From Manganitrophus sp963718695 (GTDB taxonomy: Bacteria; Nitrospirota; Nitrospiria; SBBL01; Manganitrophaceae), in NCBI GenBank assembly GCA_963718695.1, contig OY970371.1, positions 4,340,001 to 4,404,000 on the forward strand: a DNA stretch of 64,000 nucleotides, given 5' to 3'. The translations under genes were made by a program, and so were the position numbers. Numbering within the stretch: the first letter of the stretch is position 1; the number at the start of each line of letters is the position of its first letter. Below, piece by piece: positions 24,351 through 33,369 of this stretch. Under the pieces are notes generated by a model. That model was not told the origin of the DNA. It made no database searches and saw nothing but the letters and a program-made list of their open reading frames with translations.

Positions 24351-26309
24351 ATGATTCAGCTTGCATGGCTTATTCCGATCTTTCCCGCGCTGGGCGCCCT
24401 GGTCAACGGACTCTTCGGGAAGACCCATACCAAAGAGCGCGCCCATCTGGTCGCCATCGGGGCGGTTGCGGCGTCGTTCCTGATCTCCTGTCTGGTTTTT
24501 ATCTCGATGGCGACGGGAACCCCTGCGACGACCATTACACTCTATGAGTGGATCGCCTCGGCCAATTTCCGGGTCAACATCGCCTTCCTGATCGATCCGC
24601 TCACCGCGATCATGCTGATGGTGGTGACCGGGGTCGGGTTGCTGGTCCATATCTACTCCGCCGGCTACATGCATCATGACGAGGGGTACGCCCGCTTCTT
24701 CACCTATCTGAACCTCTTCATGTTCTCGATGTTGATCTTGATCCTCGGCGACAACTATCTTTTGATGTTCGTCGGCTGGGAAGGGGTGGGGCTCTGCTCG
24801 TATCTGCTGATCGGCTTTTGGTACCAGAAGCCTTCGGCCACCACGGCCGGCAACAAGGCGTTCATCGTCAACCGAATCGGCGACGCCGGTTTCCTGATGG
24901 GCATCTTTACTATTTTCGTGACGTACGGCTCGGTCCGTTATCTCGATGTCTTTCCGAACGCAAACCTCGCCACCGAGTCGGTCGCCACGGCGATTACGCT
25001 CTTCCTCTTTATCGGAGCCATGGGGAAATCGGCTCAGGTTCCCCTTTATGTCTGGCTTCCCGATGCGATGGAAGGGCCGACGCCGGTCTCCGCCCTGATC
25101 CATGCGGCGACAATGGTGACGGCGGGGATCTACATGGTGGTCCGCTCGAACGCCCTCTTCGCCCTCGCCCCTTTTTCCATGGAAGTGGTCGCGGTGGTCG
25201 GGGCGATCACGGCGATTTTCGCCGCGTCGATCGGACTGGTGCAGACCGATATCAAGCGGGTCTTGGCCTACTCCACCGTCAGCCAGCTCGGTTATATGTT
25301 TCTCGCCTGCGGCGTGGGGGCGTATGTCTCGGGCGTTTTCCACCTCTTCACGCATGCTTTCTTCAAAGGGCTTCTCTTCCTCGGCTCCGGCAGCGTTATT
25401 CATGCCCTCTCCGGGGAGCAGGACATGCGGAAGATGGGAGGACTGTATAATAAAATCCCGATTACCTATAAGACGTTTTTGATCGGAACCATCGCCATCG
25501 CCGGAATCCCGCCACTTGCCGGATTTTGGAGCAAGGATGAGATCCTTGTATCGACCTTCGTGGGGGGGCATTATCTTCTCTGGGGGGTCGCCGTCATTAC
25601 CGCCCTGATGACCTCGTTTTATATGTTTCGCCTTCTCTTCATGACCTTCCACGGTCCATCACGGGTCGATCATGAGGTGGCGCATCATATTCATGAGTCC
25701 CCCTCCTCGATGACGATCCCTTTGATGATTCTCGCCGGCTTTTCCCTGCTGATCGGGATGGTGGTCGGTTTCCCCCCCGAGTCGGGATGGATCCACCATT
25801 TCCTCTCCCCGATTATCGCGAAAGGGGGCCACGAGGCGCATCATCCTTCTTTGGCCGTGGGGCTGGGGCTGATGGCGCTTTCCACGGTAATCGCCGTGGC
25901 CGGATGGGCGTTGGCCCGCCACTTTTACATCAAGGAACCGCAGCTCCCTAAAATGCTGGCAGAGCGGGCACATGGACTTTATACAGCCCTCGTTAACAAA
26001 TATTGGGTGGATGAGATCTATCAGGCGGTGATCGTTCGGCCGCTTCTTTGGTTCGCGAATTTCCTCTGGACCTTCGATCAATGGGTCCTCGACGGTCTGG
26101 TGAACTTCTCCGGTTGGATCACGCTCATGGAGAGTAAGATTTCGGAAATTTTTGATATCTATATTGTCGACGGCACGGTCAACGGCGTCTCGGCCACCCT
26201 CGATGTCGGTGCGCGGGGGTTGCGGCGGCTGCAGACCGGCGCGGTTCAAAATTATGTTCTGGCGATGGTGGTAGGGATTGTGGCCCTCGCCGTCGTTTTC
26301 ATGTTTTAG
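24351..26309 (+). CDS. nuoL: NADH-quinone oxidoreductase subunit L
   Basis: NuoL is the distal antiporter-like proton-pumping subunit. The 652-residue product has the Mrp-type core with GWEGVGLCSYLLIGFW (helix 5 Glu), the lysine of the discontinuous helix (GAMGKSAQVPLYVWLPDAMEGPTPVSALIH) and the histidine-bearing HLFTHAFFKGLLFL. The C-terminal part (~540-652) forms the long lateral amphipathic helix and final anchor. Confidence 0.96.
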   Translation: MIQLAWLIPIFPALGALVNGLFGKTHTKERAHLVAIGAVAASFLISCLVFISMATGTPATTITLYEWIASANFRVNIAFLIDPLTAIMLMVVTGVGLLVHIYSAGYMHHDEGYARFFTYLNLFMFSMLILILGDNYLLMFVGWEGVGLCSYLLIGFWYQKPSATTAGNKAFIVNRIGDAGFLMGIFTIFVTYGSVRYLDVFPNANLATESVATAITLFLFIGAMGKSAQVPLYVWLPDAMEGPTPVSALIHAATMVTAGIYMVVRSNALFALAPFSMEVVAVVGAITAIFAASIGLVQTDIKRVLAYSTVSQLGYMFLACGVGAYVSGVFHLFTHAFFKGLLFLGSGSVIHALSGEQDMRKMGGLYNKIPITYKTFLIGTIAIAGIPPLAGFWSKDEILVSTFVGGHYLLWGVAVITALMTSFYMFRLLFMTFHGPSRVDHEVAHHIHESPSSMTIPLMILAGFSLLIGMVVGFPPESGWIHHFLSPIIAKGGHEAHHPSLAVGLGLMALSTVIAVAGWALARHFYIKEPQLPKMLAERAHGLYTALVNKYWVDEIYQAVIVRPLLWFANFLWTFDQWVLDGLVNFSGWITLMESKISEIFDIYIVDGTVNGVSATLDVGARGLRRLQTGAVQNYVLAMVVGIVALAVVFMF

Positions 26310-26318
26310 GGAGGTTTC

Positions 26319-27926
26319 ATGAACGGTTTCGGTTTTCCCCTCTTATCGCTCATCGCCTATATTCCGCTCATCGGCTGCCTCATCCTGTTGTTCTTGAACA
26401 AGGATGATCACAAGAAGATCATGTACACCGCCTTCGGCGTCACCCTCGTCGATATGCTGGTCTCCTTTCTCCTCCTGTTCGGTTTTGATTCTTCCCGGGC
26501 CGACATGCAGTTCGTCGAGAAGGGGTCGTGGATTCCGACCCTGGGGGTCGAATACCACTTTGGAATCGACGGGATCAGCCTCCTCTTGATTTTGATGTCG
26601 ACGATCCTCTGCGCCATCGCCGTTGTCAGCTCTTTTACCGCCGTTCACGAGCGGGTCAAGGAATACTACGTCTCGCTTCTCTTTCTTCAGACCGGCATGT
26701 TGGGGGTCTTCATGTCGCTCGACCTCTTCCTCTTTTATATCTTTTGGGAGGTCATGCTGGTCCCGATGTATTTCCTCATCGGCATCTGGGGAGGCGGCCG
26801 CCGGCTTTACTCCGCGATCAAGTTCTTTCTTTATACCCTCTTCGGCAGCCTCTTTATGCTTCTGGCCATTTTGGCCCTCTATTTCCTCAACCGGAATCCC
26901 GAATACGGAACCGGGGAGTTCACTTTTAATCTCATTGAACTCTCAAAGATGAATCTTCCGCTCTGGCCTTTCCAGTTCTGGCTTTTCCTCGCCTTCTTTC
27001 TCGGTTTTGCGGTCAAGGTGCCGATGTTCCCTTTCCATACCTGGCTTCCCGACGCGCACACCGACGCGCCGACGGCCGGGAGCGTTTTGCTGGCGGGGGT
27101 TCTCCTGAAAATGGGGACCTACGGCTTCGTCCGCTTCTGCCTCCCCCTCTTTCCGGCGGCGAGTCATTACTTCGTCCCGCTCATCGCGATTCTGTCGCTT
27201 GTGGGGATTGTGTATGGAGGGCTGGTGGCGCTGGCGCAAAAGGACATCAAGCGGCTGGTCGCCTATTCTTCGGTCAGCCACTTGGGCTTCGTGATGTTGG
27301 GGATGTTCGCGCTCAATCCGCAAGGGATCACCGGGAGCGTTCTTCAGATGATCAACCATGGGATCTCGACCGGCGCGCTCTTCCTGATCGTCGGCATGAT
27401 CTATGAGCGTCGCCACACCCGTCTGATCGCCGATTTCGGCGGGCTCTCCTATCAGATGCCGATCTTCGCCACCTTTTTTGCGATCACGATGTTTTCCTCG
27501 ATCGGGCTTCCCGGTTTGAATGGTTTCGTCGGGGAGTTTCTGATCCTGGTGGGGGCTTTTCAATACAATAAAATTTATGCGGCGGTGGCCCTGCTCGGAA
27601 TTATTCTTGGGGCGGCGTACATGCTCTGGCTTTTCCAGCGGATGATGTTCGGCACGATCGACAAAGCGGAGAACAGAAACCTCCTTGACATGAACCGGCG
27701 CGAAATCGCCTACATGGTTCCGCTGGTTGTTTTCATGTTCTGGATCGGACTCTACCCCAAGCCGTTTATCCGAATTATGGAGCCGGCGGTCCTCAACATC
27801 GTTCAAAAGGTGAATCCGAATTGGGAGAACAAACCGATGCTTGCGGAAAAGGAGAAGGCGCCGGTCTTCCCCGCCGCGGCCACGGTCCCGGCTGCTGAGC
27901 CAATTGATGGGGTGGAAAGACCATGA
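26319..27926 (+). CDS. nuoM: NADH-quinone oxidoreductase subunit M
   Basis: The second antiporter-like pump has 535 residues and about 14 helices. It has FFWE-type helix 5 (YIFWEVMLVPMYFLIG) and the pumping segment FAVKVPMFPFHTWLPDAHTDAP, and LVAYSSVSHLGFVMLG. The C-terminus has an extra ~30-residue Ala/Pro/Glu tail. It starts nine bases after nuoL and overlaps nuoN by four bases. Confidence 0.96.
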   Translation: MNGFGFPLLSLIAYIPLIGCLILLFLNKDDHKKIMYTAFGVTLVDMLVSFLLLFGFDSSRADMQFVEKGSWIPTLGVEYHFGIDGISLLLILMSTILCAIAVVSSFTAVHERVKEYYVSLLFLQTGMLGVFMSLDLFLFYIFWEVMLVPMYFLIGIWGGGRRLYSAIKFFLYTLFGSLFMLLAILALYFLNRNPEYGTGEFTFNLIELSKMNLPLWPFQFWLFLAFFLGFAVKVPMFPFHTWLPDAHTDAPTAGSVLLAGVLLKMGTYGFVRFCLPLFPAASHYFVPLIAILSLVGIVYGGLVALAQKDIKRLVAYSSVSHLGFVMLGMFALNPQGITGSVLQMINHGISTGALFLIVGMIYERRHTRLIADFGGLSYQMPIFATFFAITMFSSIGLPGLNGFVGEFLILVGAFQYNKIYAAVALLGIILGAAYMLWLFQRMMFGTIDKAENRNLLDMNRREIAYMVPLVVFMFWIGLYPKPFIRIMEPAVLNIVQKVNPNWENKPMLAEKEKAPVFPAAATVPAAEPIDGVERP

Positions 27927-29374
27927 CGACCCCCATGCCCGATCTTGGAATGATCGCGATCCTCCCTGAGCTGGTCTTGGCGCTATTGGCCTGTCTGCTT
28001 TTTGTCCTGGTGCCGTTCGTGCCGAAAGAGAAGAGGGAGTTGCTCGGTTATTTCTCGATCGGCTCCTTGATCGTTTCCGGCCTCTTGATCATTCCCCTTT
28101 GGGGGAAAAATGTCTCCGCTTTCTCAGGGATGATTGTACTCGATGCATATGCCATCTTTTTCAAAGTGCTCTTTCTGGTCATCGCGCTTCTTGTGATCCT
28201 CATCTCGACCCTTTATCTGAAGATCGAGCGGGTTCATTTGGGAGAATATTACGGCCTGGTTCTCTTCGCGACGGTCGGAATGATGTTGATGCCGGCATCG
28301 TCCGATCTCCTCTCCTTTTACCTCTCGCTTGAGCTGATGTCGATGTCTTTTTATATCCTCGCCGCGTTTATGCGAAAAGACGCGAAGTCGGTCGAAGCGG
28401 GGATGAAATATTTTCTGACCGGCGTCTTCACCTCCGGCTTGATCCTCTACGGGGTGGCGTTTCTCTATGGCGCCGCCGGGACGACGAACCTAAAGGCGAT
28501 CCAGGCGTTTCTATCGCAAGCGAATATCAGCGGGAGTCCGACATTGATCCTCGGGCTGATCTTGCTCACCGCCGGATTTGCGTTTAAGATCGCCGCCGTC
28601 CCCTTCCACATGTGGGCGCCCGATGTGTATGAGGGGGCCCCGACCACGGTCACCGCTTTTCTTTCCGCCGGCTCCAAGGCGGCGACGTTTGCCGCGATGG
28701 TGCGTGTTTTTATATCGGGGCTGTCGTTTAGCTACGGAACCTGGTGGCAGTTCCTTTGGATCATCGCCGTCCTGACCATGACCGTCGGCAACGTGGCCGC
28801 CCTGCTCCAGACCAATGTGAAACGGCTGCTCGCCTACTCCTCGATCGCCCATGCCGGCTATATCCTGATCGGATTGATTGCCGCTTCTCAGGTCGGTCTG
28901 GCATCGATCCTCATCTATCTCGTCGCCTATATCTTCATGACGATCGGCGCTTTTACGATGATCATTCTCCTCTGCAAATTTAATTCGCGGGGGGATCAGA
29001 TCAGCGACTTTAAAGGATTGGCCCGGACCCATCCGGCGGTGGCGGCGGCCTTCGTCCTCTTTGCCCTTTCATTGATCGGAATTCCTCCGACGGCCGGCTT
29101 TATCGGAAAACTCTTTTTATTTAACGCGGCGATTCAGGGCGGGTTTTACTGGCTCGCCATCATCGGCATTCTCAACAGCACGATCTCTCTTTACTACTAT
29201 TTTAAAATCGTGATGGCGATGTATATGGAAGAGCCGCAAGGGAGCACACCGCTCTCTTTTTCTCCTCCTCTGACCGTAGCGCTCGGGGTGACGGCCTTTG
29301 CAACGCTCTTTATCGGCCTTTATCCCGAACCCCTCATCCGCGCCGCGCTTCATTCCATCCAAATATTCTTATAA
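27923..29374 (+). CDS. nuoN: NADH-quinone oxidoreductase subunit N
   Basis: The third antiporter-like pump has 483 residues and about 14 helices. Key segments are YLSLELMSMSFYILAAF, the Lys-bearing GFAFKIAAVPFHMWAPDVYEGAPTTV, and KRLLAYSSIAHAGYILIGL. Its ATG overlaps nuoM's stop. It is the last nuo gene and is followed by a palindromic repeat, which probably marks the end of the transcript. Confidence 0.96.
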   Translation: MTTPMPDLGMIAILPELVLALLACLLFVLVPFVPKEKRELLGYFSIGSLIVSGLLIIPLWGKNVSAFSGMIVLDAYAIFFKVLFLVIALLVILISTLYLKIERVHLGEYYGLVLFATVGMMLMPASSDLLSFYLSLELMSMSFYILAAFMRKDAKSVEAGMKYFLTGVFTSGLILYGVAFLYGAAGTTNLKAIQAFLSQANISGSPTLILGLILLTAGFAFKIAAVPFHMWAPDVYEGAPTTVTAFLSAGSKAATFAAMVRVFISGLSFSYGTWWQFLWIIAVLTMTVGNVAALLQTNVKRLLAYSSIAHAGYILIGLIAASQVGLASILIYLVAYIFMTIGAFTMIILLCKFNSRGDQISDFKGLARTHPAVAAAFVLFALSLIGIPPTAGFIGKLFLFNAAIQGGFYWLAIIGILNSTISLYYYFKIVMAMYMEEPQGSTPLSFSPPLTVALGVTAFATLFIGLYPEPLIRAALHSIQIFL

Positions 29375-29400
29375 CTGAGCTTTTGAAAATTTGTTCTTGG

Positions 29401-29484
29401 ATGTCATTCTGAGGTGAAGCCGAAGAATCTCTTTCTGAGATCAGGACCGAAAAACGAGATCCTCCGCTCCGCTCAGGATGACAA
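29401..29484. repeat. Dispersed palindromic repeat, copy 1 (CATTCTGAGG...GGATGACA type)
   Basis: The left end TGTCATTCTGAGGTGAAGC and right end GCTCCGCTCAGGATGACA are inverted relatives of each other around an ~84-base unit containing CGAAGAATCTC and GAGATCCTC. A diverged second copy lies at 62749-62826. The form matches the small non-coding palindromes common in many bacterial spacers. The rest of the spacer up to 29783 is an open frame without clear coding character. Confidence 0.7.
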
Positions 29485-29783
29485 AGGAAGATATTTTAAA
29501 GTCCGGTTCTAAGGATTTCTTCATCGCCGCTTTGTTAGATGCCGAGAGGTCCGGTTTCTTCGGATTGCCTCGATCGTCGGCTATTCTTCTTGAATCTCCG
29601 ATTTACATTTGTCAAAATAAAGAGGGTTTTGCCGAAACGGGACCGGGCCGCCGTTCACCGGAAGGGAGACCCACCCCGACCGGGTTTCCTCTGCTTCTAG
29701 AGAAGAGAAACGAGATTAAGCGGGTGGAGAAGGAAATTGAAATAGAGCGGACGATCTCGCAAAAAGGAGGGACGATTCGGCGG

Positions 29784-30956
29784 ATGATGGGGATCGGGCT
29801 GGCTGGATTTTTCTTCGGGATGGGGGATGGGATCGTGACGGCGATGCTTCCGATTTTTATGGTCCAGATTGGAAGTGGGGCGGCGGCGCTCGGCCTGATC
29901 GAAGGGTGCGCCGATGCGACTTTCCATCTTGCGAGGAAGCGGGCCCCCCCGGTTCAAAAGGGGGGGGGGAAGACGAGCGGGCTCCTCGGCCCCCTCTTTG
30001 CCTCCGCGCAGGGGTTTCTCGCTTTTACATTTTCTCCTTTTGTCGTTTTTGTGGTCCGGGGCGTTTCCGCGGCGGGCCGAGCTCTCCGCGGGTTGATCCC
30101 GGAGGCCGATCTCGACTTCCGAACGAAGACCTCCCGGACAAACCGGTTTTATCGGATGATGGAGCGGTTCGGAACGTTTCTCGGCCCGATGCTGGTCCTG
30201 GCCTTCATCGGTCTTTTCCCGACCCGGGACGTTTTTCTATTGTCTTTTCCCCTCTCATTTTTGGCGGTCGCTTCCATCCTCTTTCTCGTTCGAGAAGCGC
30301 CGAGGAGGGCCGATGTCGCCGCGCCCTCTCCATCCGTTCCCTCTCTTCTTGCCCCTTTTTATCCTTTCTTCGTCGGCGCGGGGATCTTTAGGCTTGGAAA
30401 TTTTGCGGTGACCCTCCTCCTTTTGAGGGCCTATGAACTTCTGACGCGCGATCATGGGGTCGCGCGCGCGGCCAGTCTGGTGGTCCTCCTCTATATTTTT
30501 CGCCAGACTTTTTATGTCGCGACGGCGGCTCTGACGGCCCGGCAGACCGGCCGAATCGGGAAGAGGGGCCTGCTCCGCCTCGGTTACTTTTGCCTTGGGC
30601 TGGTTTATCTCAGTTTTATCTTTATCCCTCCGGTCAAGTCTTACATCGGTTTGCTCCCCGCTCTCTTTTTCTTCTTTCTCCTCTTCGCTCTCGGCGGAAT
30701 CGGTCAATCTTTGGTCGATTCAACGGAAAGGATGTTGATGAGCGCGCTTTTACCGGAGTCAATCCTGGAAAGGGGCGATCGCGCGTTGAATCAGGTTCGA
30801 GCGATCGGCGGTTTTGCCTCCAGTCTGGCCGTCGGCGTGTTTTGGTCGGCCCTTTCACCGGCGGTTGGATTTTTCTATGCCGCCCTGATGTCTTTTGGGG
30901 GGGCGCTGCTTCTTTTTCGCGTCACGGACCCGTCCGCTGTTTCTAATACACGATGA
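29784..30956 (+). CDS. MFS-type transporter (atypical)
   Basis: The 390-residue product has about 11-12 membrane helices and begins directly with one (GIGLAGFFFGMGDGIVTAML). GLIEGCADATFHL and RALRGLIPEADLDFRT resemble the family of MFS permeases with GLIEGxADA and an inter-helix loop. The usual loop 2-3 motif (DRxGRR) is absent; in its place are charged, homopolymer-encoded residues (a C-run near 29945 and a G-run near 29962). ATG 29784 is chosen because AAGGAGG precedes it and a helix follows. The frame stays open upstream to 29478, but that start lies in a repeat. The substrate is unknown. Confidence 0.65.
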   Translation: MMGIGLAGFFFGMGDGIVTAMLPIFMVQIGSGAAALGLIEGCADATFHLARKRAPPVQKGGGKTSGLLGPLFASAQGFLAFTFSPFVVFVVRGVSAAGRALRGLIPEADLDFRTKTSRTNRFYRMMERFGTFLGPMLVLAFIGLFPTRDVFLLSFPLSFLAVASILFLVREAPRRADVAAPSPSVPSLLAPFYPFFVGAGIFRLGNFAVTLLLLRAYELLTRDHGVARAASLVVLLYIFRQTFYVATAALTARQTGRIGKRGLLRLGYFCLGLVYLSFIFIPPVKSYIGLLPALFFFFLLFALGGIGQSLVDSTERMLMSALLPESILERGDRALNQVRAIGGFASSLAVGVFWSALSPAVGFFYAALMSFGGALLLFRVTDPSAVSNTR

Positions 30957-30994
30957 ATGATCCAAGTCGATCTCATATTTCAGGGCGGAATGTC

Positions 30995-31024
30995 TTGACA
31001 TTCGGTGGATGGATGATCTATATT
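30995..31024 (+). promoter_or_regulatory. Near-consensus promoter of the first atp block
   Basis: TTGACA (30995-31000), an 18-base spacer and TATATT (31019-31024, 5 of 6) lie just upstream of the first ATP synthase accessory gene. The predicted start near 31031 gives a ~45-base leader. Confidence 0.72.
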
Positions 31025-31074
31025 TCCAAGAATTTGTCTGCTGCACGCGGGTATCGCCGACCCGCACTGCTTTC

Positions 31075-31314
31075 ATGAACGGTCCGGATCCGAAATACGA
31101 GGGATGGCGGCAGGTGGCGCTGCTGACCAGCATCCCGATGATCCTCTTGTTCGGACCGCTCGTCGGTTATTTTATCGGCGATTTTTTAGATCAGCTGTTT
31201 GGCACCTCCCCTTGGCTCATGATCATTTTTACTGCCATGGGGGCGCTTTCGGGGGTCAAACAGACAATTACCTTAATCAAGAGAGCGACAGATCAAGGGT
31301 CCCGTGGGTCTTAA
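31075..31314 (+). CDS. atpZ: AtpZ/AtpI-family F-ATPase accessory protein
   Basis: This 79-residue protein with two membrane helices (SIPMILLFGPLVGYFIGDFL and SPWLMIIFTAMGALSGV) fits the small ATPase gene 1 family often found first in atp operons. Members are proposed to help c-ring assembly or Mg2+ supply. An upstream in-frame start at 31009 would fall inside the promoter, so ATG 31075 is preferred. It overlaps the next gene by 11 bases. Confidence 0.8.
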   Translation: MNGPDPKYEGWRQVALLTSIPMILLFGPLVGYFIGDFLDQLFGTSPWLMIIFTAMGALSGVKQTITLIKRATDQGSRGS

Positions 31315-31699
31315 TCTTATCGATCGGACAATTCAGCTTTCGTGGGTGATGGGGGCGGTCCTTTTTGTATTTTTATCCCCCTATTCGCCGATCTTGGTGA
31401 CTTGGGGGGTGTCGATCGGGGTCTTTTTGAGCGGGTTGAATCTTTGGATCTTGCGATCGCTCTTCCGGTCGGTTTTTGAAGGATCTTCCAAAGTGAAGAC
31501 GGTTTCGTATCTGGGGATGAAATTTCCGTTTTTCTACGGCCTGTTGCTGCTGGTTTTGACTTTCATCCCTGTTTCTCTTGGCGCTTTTTTTATCGGATTT
31601 ATCTTGCCATTTATTGTCATCGTCTTAAAGACGGTGGGACAGGCCTCGTTCGGAGAGAGACCTTCCGCAATGGCTCATACGGAGCGATCATGTTTGTAG
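31304..31699 (+). CDS. atpI: ATP synthase subunit I-like membrane protein
   Basis: A 131-residue protein with four predicted membrane helices, in the normal place of AtpI just before atpB. AtpI helps assemble the c-ring. The sequence itself is poorly conserved, as is usual for AtpI, so context carries most of the weight. The start is GTG at 31304, and the end overlaps atpB by ten bases. Having both this and the two-helix protein upstream mirrors operons that encode an I/Z pair. Confidence 0.72.
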   Translation: MGLNLIDRTIQLSWVMGAVLFVFLSPYSPILVTWGVSIGVFLSGLNLWILRSLFRSVFEGSSKVKTVSYLGMKFPFFYGLLLLVLTFIPVSLGAFFIGFILPFIVIVLKTVGQASFGERPSAMAHTERSCL

Positions 31700-32517
31700 G
31701 AGTTGCACAAGCGGCGGAAGCCGCCGGCGGCGGGGCAGCCAGTTTAGAGCCGCCTAATATTATTCTACTGCTGCATCATTACTTTCCACATTCCCCTGTG
31801 GTTGAGTTTCTGCATCATTTCGAGAACCCGTTTTTCTCGGCGGTCGCGATTTTTATCTTGGTGTTTGTCGCCCGGCAGGCGACGCGCAAAACACAGATGG
31901 TTCCGGGGAAGCTCCAAAACCTTGTTGAAATGGCGGTCGAGTCCTTGGATGATTTCGTCACCGGCGTGATGGGGCCGGCCGGCAGGAGATTCACCCCCTT
32001 CATCGGGACCCTCTTCCTCTATATTCTGGTTCAGAATCTGATCGGGATCGTCCCGGGAATGAAGGCTCCCACTTCCAGCATCAACACCACGGTTGCGCTG
32101 GCGCTGACTGTTTTTTTCTATGTTCAATACACCGCCATCCGGATGAACGGGATCCTCGGCTATTTGGATCATCTGGCCGGAAGCCCCCGTCCGCATGGGG
32201 TGATCGGTTTTCTGATCGCGCTCGTGTCGGTGCCGTTTAACTTTGTCCTTCATACGTTGGGGGAATTGACGAAGCCGCTGAGCCTCTCGCTTCGTCTTTT
32301 CGGAAACATTTTCGGAGAGGATGTCCTCATCGGTCAAATGCTGGTCTTGGGGGTCGCCGCGCTCGCCTTCATGCACAGCCCGGTCGGGCTTCCGCTCCAA
32401 TTTCCATTTTATCTTCTGGCGATTCTGACCAGCACCATACAGGCGCTTGTTTTTTCGCTGCTTTCGACGATCTATATTTTCTTGATGTTCCCTCACGCGG
32501 AGGAAGGACATCATTAA
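31690..32517 (+). CDS. atpB: F-ATPase subunit a
   Basis: Subunit a forms the two half-channels for protons beside the c-ring. The 275-residue product has the essential arginine in KPLSLSLRLFGNIFGEDVLIG and a C-terminal helix with the conserved QALVFSLLSTIYI. It has about five to six membrane helices and a longer N-terminal segment than E. coli. Confidence 0.95.
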   Translation: MFVGVAQAAEAAGGGAASLEPPNIILLLHHYFPHSPVVEFLHHFENPFFSAVAIFILVFVARQATRKTQMVPGKLQNLVEMAVESLDDFVTGVMGPAGRRFTPFIGTLFLYILVQNLIGIVPGMKAPTSSINTTVALALTVFFYVQYTAIRMNGILGYLDHLAGSPRPHGVIGFLIALVSVPFNFVLHTLGELTKPLSLSLRLFGNIFGEDVLIGQMLVLGVAALAFMHSPVGLPLQFPFYLLAILTSTIQALVFSLLSTIYIFLMFPHAEEGHH

Positions 32518-32521
32518 CCCG

Positions 32522-32538
32522 ACGGGAAAAGTTCCCGT
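32522..32538 (+). other. Hairpin in the atpB-atpE spacer
   Basis: ACGGGAA (32522-32528) and TTCCCGT (32532-32538) form a 7-bp stem with a 3-base loop, 24 bases before the atpE ATG. A strong AAAAAAGGAGAG ribosome site follows. Structures here are known in other bacteria to go with extra c-subunit translation; that role here is inference. Confidence 0.45.
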
Positions 32539-32562
32539 TACTATCTAAAAAAGGAGAGACAC

Positions 32563-32799
32563 ATGACACCTGCAGTTGCGTTAGGTTTTGCACTTCCTTT
32601 GGCCGTGGCATTGGCTGCGATCGGTTCAGCGTACGGATTGGGTAAGGCGGTGAGTGCCGCCATGGAAGCGATCGGCCGGCAGCCGGAAGCGGCGCCGAGG
32701 ATTCAGTTGGCGATGGTCATCGGCGCTGCGTTTATCGAAGCGTTGACCATCTACGCCTTGTTGACCGTCTTTATTCTTCAGGGCCGTATCACCGGATAA
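32563..32799 (+). CDS. atpE: F-ATPase subunit c
   Basis: This is the proteolipid ring subunit: 78 residues, a two-helix hairpin with the polar-loop motif GRQPEA (38-43). The ion-binding carboxylate is Glu59 in GAAFIEALTIY. Aligned with sodium-type c subunits, the Gln, Ser and Thr ligands are replaced (Ser22, Ala60, Leu61), so proton coupling is expected. Confidence 0.96.
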   Translation: MTPAVALGFALPLAVALAAIGSAYGLGKAVSAAMEAIGRQPEAAPRIQLAMVIGAAFIEALTIYALLTVFILQGRITG

Positions 32800-32883
32800 A
32801 GAGGTTTGCCGGGACGGTGGGTAGGGAATCGATCACTGCCGACCGAGCCCGGGAGCAGGCTCTGATGTTTTAGGGGGAATGAA

Positions 32884-33369
32884 GTGGATATTCAAATTCA
32901 ACAGGTCTTAACCCAGATCGTCGGTTTTCTTCTCCTCCTCTGGTTATTGAAAAAATACGCGTGGATTCCCTTGCTCGGCGTTTTAGATGAACGGCGAACA
33001 AGGATTGCCACTGAACTCGAAGAGATCCGAAAGGGAAAAGAGTCTTTGACGCAGATAAAGACGGAGTATGATACAAAGCTTTCGGAGATTGAAAACCAAG
33101 CGCGATTAAGAATTCAGGAGGCGGTGGTCGAGGGGCAGCGGATGGCGAGGGAGATGGCCGAAGGGGCCCGAGAAGAAGCGCACCAGGTTCTGGAAAAGGC
33201 AAAAGAAGATATCCAGCGAGAAATGACGAAGGCGAAGGCCCAGCTTCGAGACGAGATCGCCACCATCGCGGTCTCTGCGGCCGGAAAAATCGTTCGGCAG
33301 GAAATGAACAAGCAAAAGGACAAAGAGCTGGTCTTGCAGTACATCGACGAATTGAAGGGTTTTAAATGA
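32884..33369 (+). CDS. atpF: F-ATPase subunit b
   Basis: Subunit b is the peripheral stalk: one N-terminal membrane helix (VLTQIVGFLLLLWLLKKYAW), then a long charged coiled coil to residue 161. The start is GTG 32884 with an AGGGGG ribosome site; the ATG at 32879 is out of frame. It overlaps atpH by four bases. Only one b gene is present. Confidence 0.93.
   Translation: MDIQIQQVLTQIVGFLLLLWLLKKYAWIPLLGVLDERRTRIATELEEIRKGKESLTQIKTEYDTKLSEIENQARLRIQEAVVEGQRMAREMAEGAREEAHQVLEKAKEDIQREMTKAKAQLRDEIATIAVSAAGKIVRQEMNKQKDKELVLQYIDELKGFK

Noticed and set aside
24327..25652. 441-codon open frame on the minus strand across nuoL
   Set aside because: The predicted protein is extremely rich in His, Asp, Arg and Gln, as expected for the reverse complement of a membrane protein gene.
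29478..29783. N-terminal extension of the MFS-like gene
   Set aside because: The upstream ATG lies in the GGATGACA end of a dispersed repeat and the added 102 residues have no membrane-protein character.
32563..32799. Sodium-type c subunit
   Set aside because: The sodium ligands (Gln, Ser and Thr beside the Glu) are replaced, which fits proton coupling.
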